A stretch of DNA of 13,477 nucleotides from Terana coerulea (lineage: Eukaryota > Basidiomycota > Agaricomycetes > Polyporales > Phanerochaetaceae), in contig JAKOGH010000450.1 in NCBI GenBank assembly GCA_024811115.1, forward strand, positions 1 to 13,477, in the 5' to 3' direction. The notes beneath the pieces were generated by a model. It was not told the origin of the DNA. It saw only the letters and a list, made by a program, of their open reading frames with translations, and searched no databases. Below are positions 1 to 7,701 of this stretch, piece after piece. Positions within the stretch are counted from its first letter, which is position 1, and every line of letters starts with the position of its first letter. Made by a program: the position numbers and the translations under genes.

Positions 1-2
1 TC

Positions 3-2264
3 TTCGCCCTCTTCCTACCGAACGGGCCTGTCAGAGTACATCTGGTCGACCCTGCTACTCGTCGCCAAGGCCTACCACGTCTAACCGAGCTATATACCGA
101 CCTCCTGGAAAAGCGACTGCAGAGCATCGGCTCCAGTATCTCTGTTACCTACCCCTCTACCCTGGAGTTTGTGACGACCTACCACGGAAACGACGCTACC
201 GCATTCAAGGCCATCTCTCGCGAGCTGGGATTGGTCGAGAATCAGGGCCTCACTATGGTCATCTCGTCTATGAAGGAGCAGACCTACTTCGATGCGAATA
301 TCCCGAAGATGGACAAATTCCCTGTTTTATCCATGCCCAAGGCGAAATCTCCACATTCCTTGGATGTCTTTCCTTGGCAGCCTGCTGTTGCACAGAAGAT
401 GCTTGGACGTTACCTCACCCTAGGAGCCTGGTTGGATCGGACTATCGCCTTGGCGGACTACTATAACGTCCCTATTGGGCACATAGACGGCGACCAACCT
501 CTGCTCCTCGCGGATATCGAGTTCGCGCGACGGCTGACGGCTCAAGACATTGTCTTGTGGTGGTCCCCAATGGATAGGCCCGACTTGGGCGGCATCGAAG
601 ACGACCGTCGACCTACCGAGGAATTGCCCAAGACTGAATTTATGTCGCCCGGATGCTTCTCGAACGTCTGCTTGGAGATCACCGTGCGTAACTTGGCTGT
701 CGATGCGGTCCTCCACTCCGTGATCGTCAACGAGCTGGAAGGCAGCGGCGGTGCTACCGCATTCGACTCTTCTCGGACCCTGGATCAATACGCCCGCGAT
801 GATACCTCGAAGGATCTCACTCTGGGAGACACGAACGTCTCACCCATCACATTTGGCATCCTGAGGGGTTTGGTAAAGACGTGGCTTCTCGACAAGATCC
901 AGGGCAATTTCGAGAGCCCAGCGTCGATTGCGATCGATCACTTCTGGCGTTGGATCAGCACCACCGCCTCGAACCTCTACGAGCCTTGCCTACACCGGTT
1001 CATTCACGGGCTCATGCGCAAGACATTTATCCAAATGCTAGCCGAGTTCAAGCGCTTAGGTTCGCACGTCGTATACGCGGATCTCAGTAGAATTCTGCTC
1101 GTCACCTCCAAACCACCCGGTACCGCCCATGCCTATGCCACCTACATTACGACCGCCGTCACCTCTCACGAGCTGTTCCAACATGTCTATCTCAACACCG
1201 AACGCTTCTACGACTTCCTGATCTTCATGGACCCTGCAAACCTCGGAGGTATTGTTTGCGAAGACCCGTTGGCGATCGAGGCCCCAGACGAACTTTCCCT
1301 CGAGATGCGGTGGAACGTAGAGTCATTCCTGCCTCCTGCCATACAGGCCGACTTCCGAAGGGCCGTTCGGTGGTTCTTGGTCGAGTTCTTCAAGGTGCGG
1401 CAAAAGAGCAACGCCGGCGCTCGCGCTCCCCTTAGGGTCATCCAGAACAGTGCTCCTGATGCTACCCAACGAGACGCAGGGAAGATCAAGGAACAAGAGG
1501 TCGGCCGGGAGTTCATCGCGCGCCGATTAACTCGTAAGATGCTGAAGGTCATTGGCAATATCCTGGAGCGACATCGCGAAGCTCAGATGGACGAAGCAGC
1601 ACTGGCGGAGTGGGACTTCCCTGTCCTGCCTGGGTCGCATCTACACATGACAAACCCCGCGCTGGAGTTTGTCAAGTTCGCTTGTGCCGTCTTCGGGCTG
1701 GCGAAGGATTACCAGATCGAGATTGGTTTATTGAAGCGCAACCTCCTGGATCTCGTCGGCGTTCGAGAGTTTGCGAACGAAGCGACGTTCCAGAACCCCT
1801 GTGAACCACTGAAGTTGTCTAACGTGCCCTGCCGCCATTGCGACTCGCTCCGCGACTTCGATTTCTGCAGGGATCCCGAGCTGCTTCCGAACAATCTCGA
1901 AGTGCATCCCCGCTGGACGTGCACGAACTGCGATGGAGAATACGACCGTACGATGATCGAATTCTCCCTCATCGAGATGGTGTACGACCTCGAGCGGCAG
2001 TTCACGCAGCAAGACCTTCGCTGCAGCAAATGCAAGCAGATCCAGTCCGACAACGTCTCACGGCACTGTCAGTGCTCTGGCAACTATCAGCTGACGATAG
2101 GCAAGGTAGAGATGCGAAGACGATTGAGGACCATCGTCAACGTCTCGATGGCCCATAACCTGTCGCGTCTCAGAGTGCGTATCTGCTTCCGTGACCATAA
2201 GTCCTGTGATGTTGATGCCTTTTAATTCTAGGAGTCTGCCCAGAGCTTGCTCGGTCAATGGTAG
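3..2264 (+). CDS. POL2: DNA polymerase epsilon catalytic subunit, C-terminal part (5' partial)
   Basis: Catalytic subunit of the leading-strand replicative polymerase. This window holds only the non-catalytic C-terminal half (DUF1744 region) and the two terminal cysteine modules that dock the B subunit. The frame is open from base 3, so translation does not start at the GTG at 171. CysA has CxxC codons at 1830/1839 and a second CxxC at 1920/1929. CysB has CxxC at 2022/2031 and CxC at 2067/2073. A 57-nt intron (2175-2231, GTGCGT...TAG) follows the codons for LSRLR. The last exon (2232-2264) encodes ESAQSLLGQW and a stop, giving the helical tail usual after CysB. Without splicing the frame would run to a TAA at 2223-2225 with an unrelated 17-residue tail. 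The neighbouring gene is convergent. Family assignment rests on recognised motifs such as the DVFPWQP-like and LVDPATRR-like stretches and the Cys modules. Confidence 0.95.
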
Positions 2265-2469
2265 TCAGATAGCCCTGCAGGTCTCTGTCGCCTCGATCTA
2301 TGGAACTGTTGTTATCTCCGCTATCGAATTGCTGTCGTATACGCCCCTCGTGTAATATCTGTATCGCTAGAGTAGGATTTATTCATGTACCATTGCACAC
2401 ATGATTAAGATTATCCCATCCATGCAGTGCTGGCAAGCCCAACGGCTAAATATGCGTTATAGTACGCTA
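2265..2469. other. Convergent intergenic region between POL2 and the Rieske-DUF455 gene
   Basis: About 205 bp separates the two stop codons. It should hold both 3' UTRs and poly(A) signals. It is AT-richer than the flanking coding sequence. I see no ORF, repeat or RNA gene in it. Confidence 0.6.
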
Positions 2470-4311
2470 CTATGAGGCCGCATCATAGCCAACCTGTAAA
2501 TCAGGAGGAGCGGTCTCTTTGCAAGGTGTGTTTTGTCCCATCTCGCCTTTCAAATCTTCGTAGAAATCCCTCGTCATCCCCGCCTTCTCTCTATCTGCTT
2601 CGTTGAACGGCCCTTTCACGGGACCTGTCCAGCCCCGCCTCACCTCGTCCCTGAAGGTCTCCACCGGGTCCACCCCGTCCTTCTCGCACATCCAGGTGAA
2701 CCACCGGTGCCCGGCGGTAACGTGCGTCACCTCGTCGGCGTGAATGATCTCCAAGACGCTGACGCTGTCGTCGTCGCCTGCCCGCTTGAACTTCGCGATC
2801 GTGCCCGGGTTCACGTCCAGGCCGCGTGCCTCGTGTACCAGGTGGATGATAGCGAGCCGTGAGCGCAGGGAGTCTGCGGTGACTCTGGCGGACTCCCACA
2901 GAGCGGCGTGGACGGGCATGGAGCCGTAGGGTGTTGAAGGGGAGAGGGCGACGAGGCGTGAAGTGAGCAAGGTGAAGTGCTTGGACTCGTCAAGCGCCAT
3001 CTTGGTGAAGTCAGAGAAGAAAGCGTGAGGCAGGGATGGGTTGGTTGGGCCGTAGCGAGCAATGATGTCCCATCTGGTGTCAATATGAGTGGGTTGGTCT
3101 CAGAGATGTGAGCTGGAATTTAGATGTACGTACGCCAAATCGATGCTAGCCAAGTATAATAGTAGTGAGTGGATTGTGTTCGTTTGTTGTGTTCGCTGAA
3201 GTGATGCAATGCTTGACTTACGCCCATTGTTCGATATTAGCGAGAGCATGTAACATAGCGGGCCTATTTCTGCGGCCCGCCATCTTGCCGGGCTCTCTGG
3301 TATTCTTGAGAACAGCCTCCTCACGAGGTGGCTGGTCCGGCGGTGTAGGTGCATTCGAGGAACGATGGCCGATCGACTTCAGTTGACCAGTGCGGAACGC
3401 ATTCACTGCATGTCGTGTCCTTTGCACCTGCAATGGTTGACAATCTGTCAGTACATCTGCGAGTCAAGACTCCAGATCAAAGAACGTTGAGACACCTTCA
3501 AAGTTGGATCTGCTGTATTTAATATGAGGACTGCCCATTCAATCAGGGTTTTTGGAGGATTCTCATTGGGAACCACTGGCTCCTGCGGTAAATCCGCTCG
3601 CTTCTCCGGGGATGACAGAGATAGATGCGAGAGATCTAGAGGCGGAGGTGGCGGGTCCGCGAACTCTACCAGGAGGGTTCAGTGAACCTGTTGGTTTCCG
3701 CGAAAGGCGCACCAACCTTCTGAAACAGGCCTCAGCTCGACAAGCCGCCATTCTGTGCCACCGTCAGGAGCTTCTACCCACACGACGTTCTGGCCTGCCT
3801 CTGATTCACTTGGCCGAACCTGAACGGCATAGGTACATGCCCGGAGACCGGTTTCGCTGTGTCCCGTACGAAGGTCAAAATCGTACCTGGGTAATAAAAG
3901 TATGAGTAAACCGCCCAATATGGCATGTCAAAATGTGAAGCTTACCTGTGCCAGGGGCATACAAGGACAAGGTTCTCATCGCATTCCTCAATGTCGGCAT
4001 GAGAGATATCAGCCCCTAAGTGAGGGCACTGCGCCTCCATAGCATATAGCTGCTGTGCCACCTCTCGAGCGTCGCTCGAGGTGAGGTCGTCATTACGTCC
4101 GCCATCTGCTGTTTTGTTTGCAACGGCAGTCTCGGAAGGAGTCAGACGAAACAATATTAAAGAGTGGTAGGTTCCTTCTTGAGATCGAAGTGTCAGGAGG
4201 TATCGAAAATGTGATAAAAGTTGCGTCAAAGGAGCGACCCTGTTGTAGCACGTCAGCACAGCTCAAATTGCTAAGGGCAACTCCTACTTACGACAGGTAT
4301 TCCTGACCCAT
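2470..4311 (-). CDS. Rieske [2Fe-2S] - DUF455 ferritin-like fusion protein
   Basis: Predicted 491-residue protein from seven exons: 4311-4292, 4239-3946, 3886-3717, 3665-3496, 3427-3222, 3145-3134 and 3073-2470. All six introns are GT-AG, 51-76 nt. The start ATG lies in a CACCATGG context. Residues about 1-160 form a Rieske domain with C78-x-H80 and C101-xx-H104 (CPHLG, CPWHRYDFDL), the cluster ligands. A Pro-rich linker (FADPPPPP, about 163-170) leads to a DUF455 (PF04305) domain, about 200-460. Its candidate di-iron ligands are E284, E320xxH323, E372 and E405xxH408, the usual E...ExxH...E...ExxH pattern of ferritin-like helical bundles. The biochemical role of DUF455 is unknown to me. By inference, the Rieske centre could pass electrons to the di-iron site of an oxygenase or hydroxylase. 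No signal peptide is visible. Fusion is favoured because the DUF455 reading frame has no ATG between the in-frame stop at 3681-3679 and its conserved core, and the 51-nt intron 3716-3666 joins the two parts in frame. Confidence 0.87.
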
Positions 4312-4529
4312 GGTGAGACTGTGGCGGTGTCGTCGTGGCGTTGTCGGTGAGAGTTCCTCTGGAATCTTCGATGATCCAACCGTTGAATACCCCGCTATTC
4401 GGGCAATTTCAATTCTTCGCAAGTACCCGCCAAGTGGAAAAGCACGGGCTGTCAAGGGTGTTCTCGCGGGTCGAAGCCTGCGAGGCAGGCTAGCAAGTTC
4501 TGCAAAAATCTTGGGTGAGTAAAACGAAT
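4312..4529. promoter_or_regulatory. 5' flank of the Rieske-DUF455 gene, shared with the 3' flank of tRNA-Ala
   Basis: This 218-bp stretch separates the Rieske start codon from the 3' end of the tRNA gene on the same strand. An open frame runs through it into the tRNA, but the ATG at 4311 has a much better context and opens directly onto the Rieske domain. I see no clear TATA box. The Pol III gene next door may influence this promoter. Confidence 0.4.
4521..4524 (-). terminator. Pol III terminator of tRNA-Ala
   Basis: Four T on the - strand, five bases past the tRNA 3' end. A second run of five T lies further on at 4508-4504. Such T-runs are the normal Pol III stop signal. Confidence 0.6.
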
Positions 4530-4617
4530 GGACATGCCCGGAATTGAACCGGACACCTCTCGCACGCAAAGGTGAATGATGCTAAGCGAGCGTGATAACC
4601 AACTACACCACATGCCC
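4530..4617 (-). tRNA. tRNA-Ala(AGC) with a 15-nt intron
   Basis: The - strand folds into a complete cloverleaf. Acceptor arms GGGCATG and CATGTCC pair over seven positions with one G-U. The D arm follows TGGTGTAGTTGG. The anticodon stem is CTCGC/GCGAG. The loop starts TTAGCA, placing AGC at positions 34-36. The T arm is TCCGG-TTCAATT-CCGGG. Fifteen extra bases (about 4579-4565) sit one base 3' of the anticodon, the canonical intron site, and leave a mature length of 73 nt. The anticodon-loop and T-arm sequences resemble fungal tRNA-Ala. The intron edge is uncertain by one base. Confidence 0.93.
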
Positions 4618-4676
4618 TTAGTTAGGCGCTTATTATAGCCGCCTAATCTTCGCTTGTTGGTTTGAGTCGGTGGCTA

Positions 4677-4796
4677 CAGTCTCTTTCATATTATTCTGCA
4701 GTCGACCGATTTTTCCGCCTTGTTTGGTTCGCACAAACAAATCCCTTACAAGGTAACGCATCACGTCACCCATGTCATGTCATGGCTGCTGGCCTA
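4677..4796 (+). repeat. Left terminal inverted repeat of the mariner-like element
   Basis: It matches the reverse complement of 5903 down to about 5785. The first 95 bp are very close. The last 25 are degenerate but share CATG and CTGCTG blocks. It keeps CpG at three sites where the right copy has TpG or CpA. Confidence 0.8.
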
Positions 4797-4806
4797 CTGA
4801 GCAAAT

Positions 4807-5494
4807 GTCGGAAAAGCGAGAAATCCTGGTCAGGCATCCCAGGTTCTGAGCGCCTGATATGACCTGACCAGGCGCACGCGGCGAGCTGGTCAGGCATGAT
4901 CAGGCAATATCAACCACGATCAGGTAATCATTTGGGACAGTAGTCGTAGATTTCTATTGCTTGTACATACTCTATAGATGTCTGGGATGCCTTCCATCCA
5001 TTTGTTTGTGTTGTGAAGTGGCTGGAAATGGAGCTGACATTGAGTATATATTCCAAATACGAACATACCATGATATTGCCCGGCTAGTGTAGTAGTAACG
5101 CGTTACGAGCCTGTGCGCGCGTGGAAGCCTCGGGTTCAATCCGTGGTGTTGCAAAAATAATTGCAAGGTTTATTTAGTGAAGTGGTATGTGGTGTCTTAC
5201 ATGTTAACAGTAGTTACTTATATTAGTTACCCGCGAGGCAGTCGTCCCGTTGTCGAGCACAGTGTGCGAGACAGTAGGGCGCGACAGTTTTACATATATC
5301 TTGATATAAGCCTGATCATACCTTATTTGGCCTGTTCAGACATCATTAGGCTGAGCAGGCGTGGTCAGGCTGGTCAGGCTGATCAGCCCATATGAGGAAT
5401 TTCTGAGCCATATCAGACGCTTGGGCGCCTCCTTGCCATGCCAGGCCTGAGACGGCATGCTACGGCCTGATATGGATTCTGCGCCTTTTCCGAC
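4807..5494. mobile_element. Nested 688-bp inverted-repeat element with TCAGGC/GCCTGA subterminal repeats
   Basis: It begins GTCGGAAAAG and ends CTTTTCCGAC, flanked on both sides by AAAT (4803-4806 and 5495-5498), a possible 4-bp target duplication. The inverted similarity continues imperfectly for about 30 bp and includes AATCC and TCAGGC. Both subterminal zones (about 4828-4926 and 5310-5476) carry many copies of TCAGGC or GCCTGA in both orientations, the kind of array to which transposases bind in several DNA-transposon families. No transposase is encoded. The superfamily is not determined, and the boundaries are tentative because the duplication is so short. Confidence 0.5.
5078..5152 (+). 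repeat. Degenerate tRNA-like sequence with Pol III A and B boxes (SINE-like)
   Basis: TAGTGTAGTAG (5085-5095) fits the A-box consensus, and GGTTCAATCC (5133-5142) fits the B-box, with the tRNA-like spacing of 37 bases between them. The region does not close into a cloverleaf: the bases that should form the acceptor stem do not pair and the T stem is mispaired. It is followed by CAAAAATAATTGC. A tRNA-derived SINE head or a decayed tRNA pseudogene carried inside the nested element would both fit. It is not a functional tRNA. Confidence 0.45.
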
Positions 5495-5554
5495 AAATAG
5501 GCGTACCACGGAGCGAAGGGGTGGAGGACTTGAAGACATTATGTTAAACTTACT

Positions 5555-5703
5555 CTAGTATACAGTAGCAAAAATATCTGTGTCCTTTGGTGGTTCCCAC
5601 CGATGAACAGGCTCGGCAGCAGCAACCTTTGGATCCAGGGTCACGTCCTGCTCCTCCAACAGGCTTGTATCTCTGGTGAGGTCAATTCCCTTCTCCAAGA
5701 ACA
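5555..5703 (-). pseudogene. Exon-like gene fragment inside the transposable element
   Basis: The - strand has an intron-like acceptor (...CCTCGCAG at 5711-5704) followed by about 49 codons to a TAG at 5557-5555. The translation begins FLEKGIDLTRDTSLL and ends KDTDIFATVY. It is acidic and non-repetitive, and looks like the last exon of an ordinary protein gene rather than a transposase. I do not recognise the family. The upstream sequence is transposon terminal repeat, so no complete gene is present. It may be a captured host exon. A chance ORF cannot be excluded. Confidence 0.3.
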
Positions 5704-5784
5704 CTGCGAGGCAAGCCTGACTAATCCGGGCTCTTACTATTTGTTTGCAGCATGCGAAGCCTGCACACTCTCGTCGCTCTGCGC

Positions 5785-5903
5785 ACCTCAGCAGACATGG
5801 TGTAATATCGGTGACGTGATGTGTTACCTTGTAAGGGATTTGTTTGTGCAAACCAAACAAAGCGGAAAAATTGATGGACTGCAGAATAATATGAAAGAGA
5901 CTG
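5785..5903 (-). repeat. Right terminal inverted repeat of the mariner-like element
   Basis: This is the inverted copy of 4677-4796. Of seven mismatches in the terminal 95 bp, five are transitions in which this copy (read in the left copy's sense) has T or A, three of them at CpG. This fits deamination of methylated CpG or RIP-like decay. Confidence 0.8.
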
Positions 5904-5905
5904 TA

Positions 5906-6635
5906 AACTCTCCGAGACTCCCCACCACTGCGCTTGTACTGAACCGCCATCTACGCAAAACATCCAGTTCCAAAGCACCATGGTCAGTACTGGATCGTGA
6001 GCTCCAGGTTAGAATATGGGCTGACGACTCCCGTACAGCTCAGCTGCGCCAGACTTGAATCTCCGAGTCTAGAAACCAGCAGATCTACCGGTGGTCGCGT
6101 AGATGAAGCCGGAGAGACTACCGCGGCGGCGCATGTGGCCAGGCGGCATATGCAACCTGGGTCCTATGCTTCCGCGAAGCCGTAGGCAGCAACCGCGTCA
6201 GGAATCCTTCCTAGCTTCTCTCACACTCTGGCCGAGTCGTTGTGGCGTGGATTTACCCGGGGACTCTCCTTGTGCGATCAAACGCACAACATCCATTCAA
6301 GAAGTTGTTCACTATGCGCTGTTTGCGACATGTTGGAGCGTCTCTGCTTGTTTTGCCATGGCATGGGACCGCTGCACCATGCACTTCACGCGAGGTGTAA
6401 TTTGGGCGGGCAAATGTTATGAATGGCTACGGCCCGCCGCGATGCTCGGCCACGTCGTCACCAAGCTATAATTTGAACAGCTGGGCGGATGTTTCTCCGT
6501 CGATCACCAGCAAGCTTTCGCCGGCGGCGCACAAGGTCATCTGGTGCCTGCACACGAGGGACGGTATCCACGAACTCGAAACATATATATGAACAGGGCA
6601 TGACAACGAACCCTCTGCAACACACGCCGAGTACC
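5906..6635 (+). promoter_or_regulatory. Upstream region and TATA box of the GH12 gene
   Basis: This 730-bp stretch lies between the mariner-like element and the endoglucanase start. It contains ORFs of 60-122 codons, but none resembles a protein family I know. A clear TATA-like run (ATATATAT, 6583-6590) lies 46 bp before the ATG. One CCGGGG near 6256-6261 fits the loose SYGGRG core bound by carbon-catabolite repressors, but a single match is weak evidence. Confidence 0.5.
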
Positions 6636-7580
6636 ATGTTCTCCAAACTCGCCTTCCTCGCCGCCCTCTTGCCGCTCGCGCTCGCCACGCCTGTCGAGCT
6701 CGATGCTCGTGCGACTGTTGACACCAGCTCCCACTGCGGCCAATGGGACACGGTCACCGCGGGTTCGTACTCGTTGCTCCTTGACCAATGGGGCATCTCC
6801 GGCGCAACTGGGTCGCAGTGCGCGAACCTGGTGAGCCTGAGCGGTAGCACCGTGGCCTGGAAGACGACGTGGAAGTGGTCTGGTGGCTCCGGCGTGAAGA
6901 CCTTCTCCAACATCCAGCTGAATCAGGGCCTCAACAAGCAACTCAGCGCGATTTCATCCATGCCGGTGAGTATTTCACGCGCTCTCAGCTGCTAGTATGG
7001 GAGCACTCACTGACGACGGCTTACATTAGACAACGTGGAAGTGGTCTCAAAGCACTTCCGGAACTATCGTCGCTGACGTGGCATACGATCTCTTCACCTC
7101 CAACACTGCTGGAGGCTCCAACGTCAACGAGATTATGATATGGCTCGCCAATATCAACGCCGGACCCATCTCCTCATCATACAACTCAGCTGGCCAGCCC
7201 GTACCCGTTGCAAGCAACATCAGCCTTGCCGGACACACCTGGAACCTATACAGCGGCTCCAACGGAGCGAACGCGGTCTTCTCGTTCCTGCCTACAAGCG
7301 GCACTATCACCAGCTTCAGTGGTGATATCAAGACCTTCTTGACCGTGCGTAACGAATGTTAATGTTTGTATACGTTCGGATATTGATTTATACCCTTCAG
7401 TATTTGACGCAGCATGAAGGTGTCAGCAGCTCGCAGTACTTGGTTACCGCTCAAGCTGGTACCGAGCCCACCTCTGGCTCTGCTACCTTGACTACGTGGG
7501 TGTCGCTTATACTTCAATTTTTTCTCGATACTAACGGTCAACATACTTACAGGTCTGCGTACAGCCTGGTCATTAACTGA
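6636..7580 (+). CDS. Secreted GH12 endo-beta-1,4-glucanase / xyloglucanase
   Basis: Glycoside hydrolase family 12 enzyme that cleaves internal beta-1,4 bonds of cellulose-like glucans or xyloglucan outside the cell. Four exons (6636-6965, 7030-7344, 7401-7495, 7553-7580) encode 255 residues, the usual size for a single-domain GH12. The introns are GT-AG, 64, 56 and 57 nt. A signal peptide (MFSKLAFLAALLPLALA) probably ends near residue 17. E144 in NEIMIWL is the expected nucleophile and E237 in AGTEPTSG the expected acid/base, so both catalytic residues are present. C34 and C62 fit the conserved N-terminal disulfide. There is no carbohydrate-binding module. Activity on cellulose versus xyloglucan cannot be told apart by eye. 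The ATG sits in ACCATG context behind a TATA box. Confidence 0.95.
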
Positions 7581-7701
7581 GCAGCGAGATTTGGCTATCT
7601 ATCTTAATGCATATTTAACATGGCACAAGGAGTCGCCCTAATTTGAAGACATAACATGTTTCGCGCAGTTTGTATAGGCGAAGACTGGCCTAGCACGTTC
7701 C
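7581..7701. other. Short convergent intergenic region
   Basis: This 121-bp gap separates the GH12 stop codon from the stop codon of the MATE gene on the other strand. It must hold both 3' UTRs. Nothing else is visible in it. Confidence 0.6.

Larger units (their letters stand above)
4677..5903. mobile_element. Mariner-like non-autonomous element (MITE-type) with long inverted ends
   Basis: The ends are CAGTCTC... and ...GAGACTG, each flanked by TA (4675-4676 and 5904-5905), the target duplication typical of Tc1/mariner elements. The two ends match in inverted orientation over about 95 bp with seven mismatches, and more weakly to about 120 bp. The 1227-bp interior carries no recognisable transposase, so the copy is non-autonomous. 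It contains a second inverted-repeat element (4807-5494) and an exon-like fragment (5555-5703). Superfamily placement rests only on the TA duplication and the CAGT start. Confidence 0.7.

Noticed and set aside
420..788. 122-codon - strand ORF inside POL2, and similar antisense ORFs in the same gene
   Set aside because: It overlaps strongly supported polymerase coding sequence and resembles no family. It is a shadow of GC-rich codons.
4312..4569. N-terminal extension of the Rieske protein upstream of 4311
   Set aside because: The frame would run into the tRNA gene and shows no conserved sequence. The ATG at 4311 has an excellent context.
4622..4646. Small inverted repeat TTAGGCG...CGCCTAA just upstream of tRNA-Ala
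   Set aside because: Seven-base arms with an 11-base loop are expected by chance at this scale, and they do not coincide with the element ends.
5603..6058. 151-codon + strand ORF across the right inverted repeat
   Set aside because: It reads through the transposon end and has no family motif.
6256..6261. CCGGGG as a carbon-catabolite repressor site for the GH12 gene
   Set aside because: The consensus is very loose and only one copy was found, so it is mentioned only in the promoter note.
6103..6471. 122-codon + strand ORF upstream of the GH12 gene
   Set aside because: Low-complexity start, no recognisable domain, no splice partner. Most likely promoter sequence.
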